The notes under the pieces were generated by a model. The model saw only the letters and a program-made list of their open reading frames with translations, did not search any database and was not told the DNA's origin. From positions 5,282-69,281 of the forward strand of contig CAUYUJ010007435.1 of assembly GCA_963575745.1 (NCBI GenBank): 64,000 nucleotides of DNA. The letters run 5' to 3'. Numbering within the stretch: the first letter of the stretch is position 1; each line of letters starts with the position of its first letter. The DNA is from Prorocentrum cordatum. Its lineage: Eukaryota; Sar; Dinophyceae; Prorocentrales; Prorocentraceae. Shown here piece after piece: positions 32,959-42,224 of the stretch. Both the position numbers and the translations under genes were made by a program.

Positions 32959-33249
32959 TCAGGTCCGGCATGTCCTCCTACAGGCGGATTTGACGAAAAA
33001 TAAGACATACCGCCGTTTGCGAAATAAACGCCCATCTTAGGGATCGAAAATCAGACGACGAAGCACGCCCCCTTTCCCCTTTAGCGCGGGGCGGGGCTCT
33101 CGGTACTTCCACACGTGGGCGTTTATTTCGCAAACGGCGGTAGCCCAAACATATTAAACAACTACGCAAAAATAGTCAGGAGATCGTCCCCACACGGTTT
33201 GTAGGCAAGTTCTGGATACTCCTCCTGTAGGGGGACATGCCCGACTGAA
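32959..33249 (+). mobile_element. MITE-1, copy 2 (291 bp, itself interrupted)
   Basis: The right arm, read inverted, begins TTCAGTCGGGCATGTCCCCC; the left arm has GTCCGGCATGTCCTCCTACA. Flanks CCCTCCCC and CCCTCTCC match at 7 of 8. The element contains a second, nested MITE (33008-33142), which explains its greater length. Confidence 0.8.
33008..33142 (+). mobile_element. Nested MITE-5 with perfect 27-bp inverted repeats
   Basis: The left end starts TACCGCCGTTTGCGAAATAA and ends ACGCCCA (33008-33034). The right end (33116-33142) is its exact reverse complement over all 27 bases. Both ends begin with TA, compatible with a TA target duplication. The 81-bp interior has no coding capacity. The perfect arms suggest recent insertion. 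Confidence 0.9.
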
Positions 33250-33435
33250 CCCTCTCCCCCTCATGCCTCCCTCGGAGCCCGCGCTTGTTTTCGCGAGTGG
33301 GATGCGTCGACTCGGGCGGCAACCAACACAATCAGCCTCGCGGCGAGGCACGCCGTGCCACTGGCATGGTCCCTTGCTCGCGCCTGGCAGGCGCGCACCC
33401 CGCGCCGCGACGCTTCGGCAACACGCTGAGCTCTC

Positions 33436-33812
33436 GGGGGAAACATGGAAGTACCGATACCGCTACTCGGGAGCGGCCAAGAGGGGGGTGTCCAAGAGGG
33501 GGGGGTGCAAATCATGACCGGCGGCATGTGCGCGGCCCAGCGGGAGGGCCAGGGACGTAATGAAATAAGAAGGGGCCCCATGAAATCTGGGGAAATATCA
33601 TGGCCCACGCCATGATATCCACCCCCCCTAGTCATCACCCCCCTCTTTTCCGCCCCCGAGCTACTCCCAAGGCCTTTCCCTGGGAGCGTTCTGACCAGAG
33701 TTTCGGGGCGAATGCAGCCTTGACGACGAGGGCCTCCCCAAAGGCCCCACAACGGCGAACACCGAGGAAATGTAGCAGTGCCGGTACCTTCTCCCCCTCT
33801 GGGCTTCAGCAT
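33436..33812 (+). mobile_element. Introner-family element, copy B, split by MITE-2
   Basis: Shares its interior with copy A at 19858-20039 (GATACCGC...GCGTTCTGACCAGAGTTTCG...GAGGGCCTCCCCAAAGGCCC...GGTACC). Ends form imperfect inverted repeats. The direct repeat CACGCTGAGCTCTC flanks it (33422-33435 and 33813-33826). Without the inserted MITE-2 it would be about 180 bp. Confidence 0.75.
33466..33660 (+). mobile_element. MITE-2, copy 2 (195 bp)
   Basis: Inverted ends CTCGGGAGCGGCCAAGAGGG and CTCGGGGGCGGAAAAGAGGG. CTA on both sides (33463-33465 and 33661-33663). The uninterrupted homologue at 19880-19897 confirms that exactly one CTA was added on insertion. Confidence 0.9.
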
Positions 33813-34166
33813 CACGCTGAGCTCTCAGGCCGCACTCGACCTCTGCTCGCCTGCGCCGCAAGCCATCACCGCAGGGCGGCCCTCACAAATACGGATTGCC
33901 GGAATCGAACGTGCTGCCAGCCGGCGAGGTGCCCTCCTCCACGGCACCAGCGTGCACGAGCAGAGGGAGGAGGTCGCCGCTCCAGTGCTTCCGCTGGGAT
34001 AGAAGAAGAAAAACTGCGCAATGCGACCAGACGATGACACAACGAACCGTGCAGGGACCATTCAAACATACATATACTTCTGGTCTCGGCCTGGCGGCCT
34101 CGACGGCGAGCGACGACGACGACGGCGGCGACGACGACGACTGACCAGGAATATCCCCACAATCGT

Positions 34167-37100
34167 TCACTTCCCAGCGAGGCGCTGCGACACCCCCTGG
34201 CATTTCTTGAGCGACTGGTCGCACTGAGCCCAAGCTTTCGGAGGCCCGCGCGGGTTTCCTGGACCGGTGCTGGGCCCCTCCCACGGCTCGCGGAGCGTGC
34301 CGGGAGGTGGCGCAGGAGGCGCTGCCGGGGGGGCCCAGTGCCGACACAGGAAATCCGATGGGGACCTCCAAGAGTTTGTGTGTGCATGCCGCTTTTGCTC
34401 TTCGAGCTGGGTCTCGTTGAAGCCGCCGATGCACACCCCCGAAATGTACACGCGGGGCACGGAGCCTGGCGGCACCAAAAGACACCGTCACCGCCGCTCC
34501 CCCGACCTCGCCCGGTGCGTCGTGGCCAGATACCCGAACCCCGGTCGTGGCGACGAGGGCCTCCCCAGAGGCCCACAGGGACGGAGCAGGAGGAGGGGCA
34601 GCGACACCGGCACCTTTTCTGCCTCCTCGGAGAGCCAGCTCCAGTTGCCGACCGCACGTGCTCCTGCAGCTTCGCCGCCGCACCGGGCTCGAGGCCGTCC
34701 AGGAGCACCTCCTCGAAGCTGGCGCCCAGCTCCTCGAGCAGCTGCTGGTCCGGAGGAGGTCCGGTGTCTCGAGGCCACGGCGGCCCCTCCTCGGCGGTCT
34801 TGTGCGCCCTCGTGGCGCCTCCCGGAGGCGCCTCGTCGCCACGGCTGCGCCCTCGATTTTTCGGCCTCTGGGGACCGCCACCGGGCCCCGGGGCCATCGA
34901 AAATGCATCACGAGAGGATGCTCCCAAGGACGGTATCGGGAGCTCTGGGGGCTGAGGTTGAGAAAGCCATATCGGAGAATGTTTGGGGGCGGGTCAGGGT
35001 TTGGCGGCCCGCACACAGGGGGGAGGGGGGAATGCTTCCTAGAAGGAGGCTGCTTCTGAGAAGCCTTCCCCCCTACCCCTACCCCCTTCTGCGCGTGGCC
35101 GAAGGATCGACTCCAGGCAGGGTCCAGGGACTGCGTTTGAGCGAACTTGTGGGCCATGCGGGAGGGCGCCGCCGCTGTCTCAGCCAACGCCCCCCTCCGA
35201 GCTTGGCCCGCCGGCAGAAGCGGCAGTTCGCCTTGGTCAGCAGAAAGACGGGGTGCCTTGATGGGCCGATTTTCCGCCACCACTGCCATAGATATGAGAG
35301 GGAGGAGGAGGAGGAGGAGGAGGAGGAGGAGGAGGAGGAGGAGGAGGAGGAGGAGGAGGAGGAGGAGGAGGAGGAGGAGGAGGAGGAGGACGAGGAGGAG
35401 GAGGAGGACGAGAGGAGGAGGAAGAGGGGAGGAGGAGGCGGAGGCGGAGGAGGCGGAGGAGGAGGAGGCGGAGGAGGAGCAGGAGGAGCGGAAGAGGAGA
35501 AGGAGGAGCAGGAGGAGAGGAAGAGGAAGAAGAGGAGGAGGAAACTGATGATGATTATGATTATGATGATTCTGATTCTGATTATGCTGATGCTGATGAT
35601 GACGGTGATGATGATGATGATGATGTTGAGGAGAAGGAAGAGGAGCAGGAGGAGGAGGACAAGGAGGAGGAGGACAAGGAGGAGGAGGAAGAGGAAGAGG
35701 AGGAGGAGGAAGAGGAGGAGGAGGAAGTGGAGTAGGAGGAGGAGGCGGATGAGGAGGCGGAGGAGGAGGAGTAGGAGGAGGCGGACGAGGAGGAAGAGGA
35801 GCAGGAGGAGAGGAAGAGGAGGAGGAGCAGGAGGAGAGGAAGAGGAGGAAGAGGAGAATGAGGATAATGATGATGATTATGAGTATGAGTATGAGTATGA
35901 TTATGATTCTGATTATGATGATGATGCTGCTGCTGATGATGATGATGTTGTTGTGGAGCGACCTAAAGTCAGAGAAAACGATTGAAAGACCCCCCCCATC
36001 AGAATCAGAGGACGCCTCATCCTCATCCTCCTGGCGGGGCCTACCCGCGGCCTGCCCGAGCTCCCTGACGTCTTGCAGGTCCTCTTCGGACAGGCCGAAC
36101 GCACTGAGGACCTCCTGCCTGGAGGCGAAGCCAGTCCTCGCGCGGGCAGAGGGCCTCCCTGCGGGCGCGGCAGCCGAGGGAGCACAACGGACAGACAGCA
36201 AATCTCGCTCCGCCTGAGAGAGGCAGCGAACCGACGAGAGGGTCAGGAACTTCGACGAAGCTCGACGATGAGGGTGCTTCCCTTCCCGAATTCTCTTCAG
36301 CTGATGTTTCACTTGTGGGGACCTCGGCCTGTGCAAGCAACTGTCCAACAGAAGCACACCTGGGCGGAGGTCCTCACAATATGCACCGCACTTGACGCAA
36401 AACACCAGCGGCATTCCTGACTTCTGAGGCGAGTCGATCTCGCATCTCATCAGGGCATGCCCGTTCAGGTAAAAGGCACAGGTGGCGACCTCTTCCCAAT
36501 CGAGCCCGTCCGACCCCCCAATGTCCAACCCCTCCCCGCCCACAGACTCATCAATCTCAGGCTCAGGCTGAGGCGGCAACTCGTAAGAGTCAGGTGCACA
36601 CTTTTCCGATGCTTCAAAGCCGGCAGTGTCCAGACGCTTTTCCGCCTGACCTTGCAGGTGCACCTCTAAATGTGCAGCCCACTTGGCAGACTCTTTCACA
36701 AGACACTTGAGACCTCTGTTCAAGTCAGCGTCCTGCTGGCAAAGTTGGTGCTTGGCAGCACCCATCTTCGCATAAGAGTCTACCGAATCGTTGGTTCGCT
36801 TTTCCCACAGGGTCGTCTTGCCACTGTGGACATCCGACATCGAGCAGTGAGCTGCCGTCTTAAACGCCGTGAAATCCCCTGGAGAGAAACTGGACCAGAA
36901 GGGGGCCCACAGGTGGGCCCTGCGCCCACCGGCCGAGGCCCCAGCCCCTTGGCCACCCCAGAGGACATCCAGAGTTCCCTGGCAGTCACAATATAAATCA
37001 AACGGTGCCATCGCACACAGATTCAGCATGTAAACAGCATAGTCTTCCCCATCCTTGGCCGTTTGGCGAGGCCCATGGGAGAAGGGGACGGGTCCGTAAC

Positions 37101-38200
37101 AGGCCGAGATGACATTGCCCAGGGGATCGGCCTGGACTAAGGCCCAACCAGCCCTCGAAAGCCCAGGAATCCCTGGCCAAGAAGCGGACCCATCCGAAAA
37201 AATTAAACCACTGAGGCGGCCTGTCTCAGGCCTATTAATCCAAAACACAGTCTGTTCAGGCTCCTGGGCAGGGAAGAGCGCCAACGGCGACGGAAAGATC
37301 GCACGCGCGAATCTCTCAGCAAGCTCCTCCCCTCCCTCGAGCACACGGGCCGCCCGTCTGGCTAGCTGCGGCGAGACCATGTCCCTCCTGAGCACAGCGT
37401 GGGCCGAGCAACGAAATTGTCTGTGAAAAAGGGTCCCCGCTTCCTCCTGACACAGCCTACACTTGCCGCAACTGTGATACCCATGCCTGTGCACTCTGGC
37501 TTGAGGCCAGTGCACATTACTCATGAGGCTCCTGAGGGCCCTCTGATGCTGGGGCTTCCAAGAGGAGGAGGAGGAGCGAAGGAGAGGCCTCACAGCATCC
37601 CAGAAAAGAGGGTACCCTTGGAGCTCATCTCCTACCTGCATCAACGCCTGCCTGTCCGACGCTCTGACGGCCGCCACACGGACCTGCAACCGAAACTCTA
37701 CAGGCGCGATCTGAGAGAGGTTCCAGACCTGCCCGAGGTCTGATTCGACCGTTCGAAAGTCTCGAAAACACGAGCAAGACTGAGCACTGCCACATCCGCA
37801 GGTGTCGCAGCTCCCTGCCATGGGTTCCTTTTCGAATTGGCTCGAGCTATGGCCGCGTCGGCCGACGCATTCAAAATCGAAACCTTGGGAAAGCTATCCC
37901 AGACCGCAGTGGCCCATTGAAAGGCCACATGGCCAACATAGGCCACAAACGGGTCAACGATTTCTCCCAGACGGAAAGAGTGCAGCCTAATTCCCAGGGA
38001 AGCCCCTTTGGGATGACGTCCTAGAGCGTGAGCCGGACCTCCCCATCCTCTCTTCTCCCCCATCCTACCTAATTATGGTAGCGGTGGTGGAAGATCGGCC
38101 CATCATGCCTGGCCCTCAACTCCTCCAGCAGCCGCCCTGGGTCCAACGTGCCCCGGAACGTCTCCAGCGGGTCGGCGGCAGCCCCCGCGGCCGCCGACAG
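34167..38200 (-). CDS. Glutaredoxin, five exons (5' end not resolved)
   Basis: Exons on the minus strand: 38200-38109, 35256-35202, 34744-34636, 34465-34407 and 34223-34167 (stop). Lengths 92, 55, 109, 59 and 57 bp join in one frame, giving about 123 residues. Exon 2 carries HPVFLLTKANCRFCRRAK with the C-x2-C active site (CRFC in place of the usual CPYC). Exon 3 gives QLLEELGASFEEVLLDGLEP and the helix to SATG. Exon 4 gives SVPRVYISGVCIGGFNETQ, the cis-Pro (VP) glutathione-binding loop and the GG turn. Glutaredoxins reduce disulfides or glutathionylated proteins using glutathione. Spacing matches bacterial Grx3-type proteins. Exon 1 contributes an N-terminal helix ending LLEELRAR. Intron 1 is GC-AG, intron 3 is GC-AG, and introns 2 and 4 have non-canonical 5' ends. 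Exon 5 is the least certain. A first exon with start codon probably lies above 38.2 kb. Confidence 0.82.
34224..34406 (-). mobile_element. Glutaredoxin intron 4 (183 bp), foldback-like
   Basis: Contains inverted repeats: TTTCCTGTGTCGGCACTGGG against TTTCCTGGACCGGTGCTGGG. The proposed 5' border is CT (or GC if shifted one base) and the 3' border is AG at 34224. The structure suggests an element-derived intron, but no second copy was seen in the window. Confidence 0.5.
34466..34635 (-). mobile_element. Glutaredoxin intron 3 (170 bp), introner-family member
   Basis: The GC donor at 34635 and AG acceptor at 34466 lie inside imperfect direct repeats, CTGGCTCT and CAGGCTCC. The intron ends are imperfect inverted repeats (GGAGGCAGAAAAG...TGTCGCTGCCCC against GGCGGCACCAAAAG...CCGCTCCCC). 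The interior shares GGGGAGGCCCTCGTCG and flanking sequence with copies A (19858) and B (33436). Confidence 0.7.
35012..35100 (+). mobile_element. Foldback element family 3, copy B, inside glutaredoxin intron 2
   Basis: Short copy: CCGCACACAGGGGGGAGGGG at left and CCTACCCCCTTCTGCGCGTG-like sequence at right, around CTTCCTAGAAGGAGGCTGCTTCTGAGAAG palindromes (shown in part). It lacks the central part seen in copies A and C. Confidence 0.6.
35290..35985 (+). repeat. GGA/GAT array inside glutaredoxin intron 1
   Basis: GGA array (35290-35545) grading to GAT (35545-35630), then GGA and GAT again to about 35955. On the coding strand it is TCC/ATC and directly follows the 3' end of LINE 4. Confidence 0.9.
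35990..38063 (-). CDS. LINE 4: 5'-truncated LINE with intact RNase H, inside glutaredoxin intron 1
   Basis: The first part (38063-37740) gives DPFVAYVGHVAFQWATAVWD, typical of sequence after the RT, then shifts frame. The main frame has a zinc-knuckle (CGKCRLCQEE...FHRQFRC, about 37470-37400). A type I RNase H follows at about 37200-36745 with D in FSDGSAS, E in KDGEDYAVY, D in YCDCQGT and D in NDSVDSYAKMGA. A C-terminal module reads VFCVKCGAYCEDL...DSC, then a Ser/Asp-rich tail. No RT is present. The frame runs on into the ATC/TCC array, which fits a microsatellite tail. It has the same orientation as the host gene. Confidence 0.75.
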
Positions 38201-38204
38201 CTGG

Positions 38205-39165
38205 CCGGGTGTTGCTTGAAACGGTCCTGGCCCAAGGCGTGCCCAGCTTTTCTCGCCATTCTGGAGCTCCTGGGGCCCTCTGTGCCTCGTGATGGGGTGC
38301 GCTGGGCCTCCCTGGGGCTCCTGGGGGCAGCTGGGGCCAAGACACCCTTCGCAACACCCGAACTGAGCGACGAAAAGAAGCAGATCTTACGCCAGATGGC
38401 ACGGCGACCTTACGCCGCGGCCCGTTGCGCGGACCGCAGCGCGGCACGCTGCACTGGAAGCGACGGCGCTTACGCGCAACCTTGCGCGGGCAACTTTCGC
38501 GCGAATGTCGGCGCAGTCGACCTGGTTTCCCAGACCCCCGACGTCATGATTTGTCCATAACGTCGACCCCCAAAAGTCTCGACGCATTCCCCAGGACCGG
38601 CTTTCCATCCCGAGTCGGTTTTTGACGGCTCCGAGGCCCGGCGAGGGCCCCCCAAGGCCGAAGATAGCGCAACGCCCTTCGCCGTGACTCTGCTCGCGAC
38701 GCGAGGGGGCCTGGGCTCCTTGCGTCGCTCCACTGGCGCCGCAGGCGGGCGCTGGCGGCGCCCTCGACGACGCGCAGAGCGCCGGGCCGGCGCCCTCGCC
38801 ACGGCGCCTGCGCGGGCCGCAGGGGCCCTCGGCCGCTCCTCGCCAGCCTCGGCGCCGCCGCCGCCGCGGCAGGCGCCCGGGCCCCGATGGCGCGCGCCGC
38901 CGCGCGCCCCGCGAGGGCGGCGGGGCTGCCCATCGGCCGGCCGGCCGGGCGCGGGGCCGGCAGGAGCGCGCCCGCGGGTGGGCCCGTGGCGCGCTCCTCG
39001 CGGTAAGCCTCGAGAGCTGCGCCGAGGCCCCTCGCGCGGCGCCTCGCGGCCGCGAGGAGCCGCGCGGCCCGGCGCCACCGCGGCCCGAGGCCGATCCTGG
39101 CCGCCCTCCCGCCGATCCGCACCGAACTGCATCTGTCCCTCTCCTCCCCATGGCCCGTTCCGATC
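38205..39165. other. Very GC-rich block, possible 5' exons of the glutaredoxin gene
   Basis: On the minus strand a frame from ATG at 39132 (MQFGADRREGG) runs to 38470, and another to 38544, both Arg/Ala/Gly-rich as in an organelle transit peptide. A first exon of the glutaredoxin gene is expected here, but no frame can be singled out. 38220-38340 contains CCAGGAG/CCCAGGG repeats. Confidence 0.3.
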
Positions 39166-39169
39166 CCCC

Positions 39170-40214
39170 GCGCACCGTCCTCCTCCTCCTCCTCCTCCTC
39201 CTCCTCCTCCTCCTCATCTGCATCCTCAGCCTCAACCTCATCCTCATCCTCGTCCTCATCCTCGTCCTCATCCTCATCCTCGTCCTCGTCCTCGTCATGC
39301 TCATCATCATTGTAGTATCATTCATATTCATCTTCATGTTCATCCTCATCCTCATCCTCATCCTCATCCTCATCCTCCTACTCCTACTCCTCCTCATCCT
39401 CCTCCTCATCATCATCACCATCACCATCATCATCACTATCACCATCACCATCATCATCACCATCGTCACCACCATCATCAACATCATCATGATCACCAAC
39501 ACCATCACCATCACCATCATAATCATCATCATCATCATTATCAGCATCACCTTCATCATTATCTTCTTCATCTTCATCATCATCATAATCATCATCATCT
39601 TCATCATTGTGGTCATCATCATCATCACCACCATCACCACCACAATCGTCGTCCTTACCATCATAATCATCACCATCATCATCATCATCATCATCATTAT
39701 CAACAACATCGCCGTCATCATGATCGTCATGGTCATTATGATCACCATGAGCATGGCCATAATCATCATGATCCTAATCTTGGTGATGATGATCATCATC
39801 ACCATCATCACCATCATCATCATCATCATCATCCTCACGATCACCATTATCAGCATCGTCATCATCATCAATATCAGCATCGTCGTCATCATCATCGTCG
39901 CCATCATTAGCATCCCTAGCATCGGCGTCGTCATCATCATCGTCAACAGCAGTGTCACTATGGCCACCATCGTCACCATCACCATCACCATCACCATCAC
40001 CAGCACTATCATCATCACCATCATCATCGTCTTTATCATCATCAGCAGCATCATGGTCAGCATCATCATCATCACCACCATCATCATCATCATCATCATC
40101 ATGATCATCATCATAACAATCATCATCATTATCGTCATCGCCATCGACGTCATCATCACCTTCATCACCAGCAGTATCATCACCATCATCATCATCATCA
40201 TGATCTTCATTGTT

Positions 40215-40251
<37 letters not shown>

Positions 40252-40780
40252 GCATCACCATAATCACCATCACCATCACCAAACATTACCATCACCACTA
40301 TTACCACCATCAGCATCATCACAACCATCGTAGCCACATTCATCATCATCATCCTCATCATCATCGTCATCATCATCATCACCGCCATCATCACCATCAT
40401 CATCGTTACCATCATCATCATCTTCATCATCATCAACATCATAGTCATCATCACCGTCATCGTCGTCATAACCATCATCACCACCGTCATCATCATAATC
40501 CTCATCACCTCCATCATCACGTTCACCATCATCGTTATCATCTTCGTCGTCATCATCGTCATTAGATGTACCAGCACCATGATCGCTATCATCATATTCA
40601 CATTCACCAGCATCGTCATTGTCATCTTTTTCATCATCATCATCATCATCATCATCATAATCAGCATCGGCATCAGCATCATCATCATCATCAACATCAT
40701 CATCATCATCATCATCATCATCAGCGTCATCGTCATGATCATTGTGGTCATCATCACCCGCAACGTCGTCATCATTCTCC
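39170..40780 (+). repeat. CAT/CAC/TCC trinucleotide array (1.6 kb)
   Basis: Starts as TCC, then TCA/CTC, then imperfect CAT/CAC/CGT units. Six-frame translation yields long poly-Ile/Thr, poly-His, poly-Met and poly-Asp frames (up to about 600 codons). I reject these as proteins. Confidence 0.95.
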
Positions 40781-41249
40781 TATCTGGATTTTCTATACGC
40801 GGTTAGGGGGGTTTTATGCAGAAGCTCTGGGGGGGTCTTTTTCACGAGGGGGGGGAGGAAAACCACCCTCGCCTCCGCATCTCCCGATCCCATCCCGCTT
40901 GGAGACCCCGCTCATAGGTATAGCACAGCTGCCACGAAGGCACTGCTGTCCCAGGCAGGGCGCAAGCACGGCACAAGACAGGGTCAAGCGGAGGGTGGGG
41001 GAGGGCCAGACATTGCTAAACTTTTGGAAACAGCCAGGCCCTCGATCCTCTATCCTCCAGCTCTTCATCCTCCTCCTCCTCCTCCTCCTCCTCCTCCTCC
41101 TCCTCCTCCCCCCTCCACAATTACACAACATGAATACTACTGTCCTTTCTCCCCTGGTTACGTCCGGGAAAAATTCGCCCCCCCTCCGCGCACTGGATTT
41201 TAACACACATGATTCCCGGGACACAGGTTTTCGTTTTTTCGTGTTCTTT
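40781..41249. other. Unassigned, with a short TCC array
   Basis: 41068-41108 is a TCC array. The rest shows no gene or repeat that I recognise. Confidence 0.4.
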
Positions 41250-41690
41250 TTCAAAATGCTGCTCTCGCTGAAGCGCTGGCCTCATTTCCACGCTTCCGCT
41301 CGTTCCGAATCGTGCTCCCGCTGCAGCGCTGGCGTCATCATTTCCAGCGCCATGCCACGGCATCGTTTTCGGTCCTGCCAAGTAGGCCCCAAAATCTAGA
41401 AAATGGCGCCCCGAAGCGACCATCGGAAGTGATTCCACATCTGGTGTCGTTTCGTTGATTTTTTTGGCCGCAGAAGCCCCTCCCCCATTTTGGGGCGTCG
41501 CCACGCCATGCTATGCCCGGCTACGCGTTTATCTTCAACACCATGCTGTGCCATGTAATGCTATGTCCTGCTACGACATCCGACTGTGCGAACAGAGAGG
41601 GGATCTACGCCATGGTTAGGCATGGGAGGGAGGAGTAGGACGTCAGATATGACGCGAGCGCACCTAGCCTGTCGTCCCTGCTCCTTGACA
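41250..41690 (+). repeat. Dispersed repeat R2, copy 2
   Basis: Matches 29050-29710: TTTTCAAAATGCTGCTCTCG...CTGCAGCGC units, then CCATGCTATGC and GACATCCGACTGTGCGAAC through GACGCGAGCGCACCTAGCCTG. Confidence 0.75.
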
Positions 41691-42224
41691 TCCGCCGACT
41701 GATCTGTTTTTTTTCCAACCCGCCGCCCCAGAAGTCCCGACCGCTTCTCGGAAATACTTCTCCGTCCTGGATTCGTCTCCGATGGCCCCGAGGCCCGACA
41801 TGGGCTCCGAGGGCCGAAGTCTCGAAAAATGTTGGGATTGAGAACACAAAAGTCGTCGGCGATCTGGGTCCATCGCCTCCCTCCTCCCACCAAATCGCTC
41901 CCTCCAGGGCTAGGCGCCCCCGTGCTTCCCTCCCTATTTTTTGTGCTCTTCCTCTCTTATCCAGAGCTTAGAGCCACCCGTACTCTGCACAGGGAGCCCC
42001 CTCATGCCTGCGTTGCATCATCAACCACATCGCTCCCCCTCCCTGGCGGCCGCGTCCTGTGCACGCAGGGGTGCCCCCGCAGTCTGTCCCACTGCGCGTC
42101 CCGGATCAGGCCCGCGGCGTCCTCCTTGGCGGCGACGTCGCACCTCCTGCTGAGGACCTCCTCCTCGGGAGGTGCCCGAACGACCCCCCCCCCCGCCCCT
42201 CGCCCTTCTCCTCCAGCTCCTAAT
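41691..42224 (-). other. Unassigned, with a candidate minus-strand exon at 42185-42010
   Basis: On minus the stretch reads APPEEEVLSRRCDVAAKEDA then AGLIRDAQWDRLRGHPCVHR, which has normal protein complexity. It lies beside a TCC/GGA array. No family recognised and no convincing splice sites found. Confidence 0.3.

Larger units (their letters stand above)
35259..38105 (-). mobile_element. Introner forming glutaredoxin intron 1 (2.85 kb), with nested LINE 4
   Basis: The two ends are inverted repeats of about 32 bp: TGATGGGCCGATCTTCCACC from 38105 and TGATGGGCCGATTTTCCGCC from 35259, 28 of 32 matching. The five bases AGGCA flank both ends exactly (38110-38106 and 35258-35254). The GC of the donor copy and the AG of the acceptor copy are the splice borders, so removing the intron restores one AGGCA. 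Inside are a 5'-truncated LINE and a GAT/GGA array. This is a DNA-transposon structure that acts as an intron. Confidence 0.8.

Noticed and set aside
34267-35300. Plus-strand frames across the glutaredoxin exons (for example ending DGPIFRHHCHRYER)
   Set aside because: They are antisense to exons with a clear glutaredoxin signature and run into the GGA array.
38069-38110. Apparent C-terminal coding end on minus (RHDGPIFHHRYHN then stop)
   Set aside because: It is read-through from glutaredoxin exon 1 into the introner arm. The frame is restored instead by splicing from 38109 to 35256.
35254-38110. LINE 4 with the GGA array as a simple insertion with direct target repeats at its own ends
   Set aside because: The immediate outer sequences are inverted, not direct, repeats. 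The AGGCA direct repeats belong to the surrounding introner.
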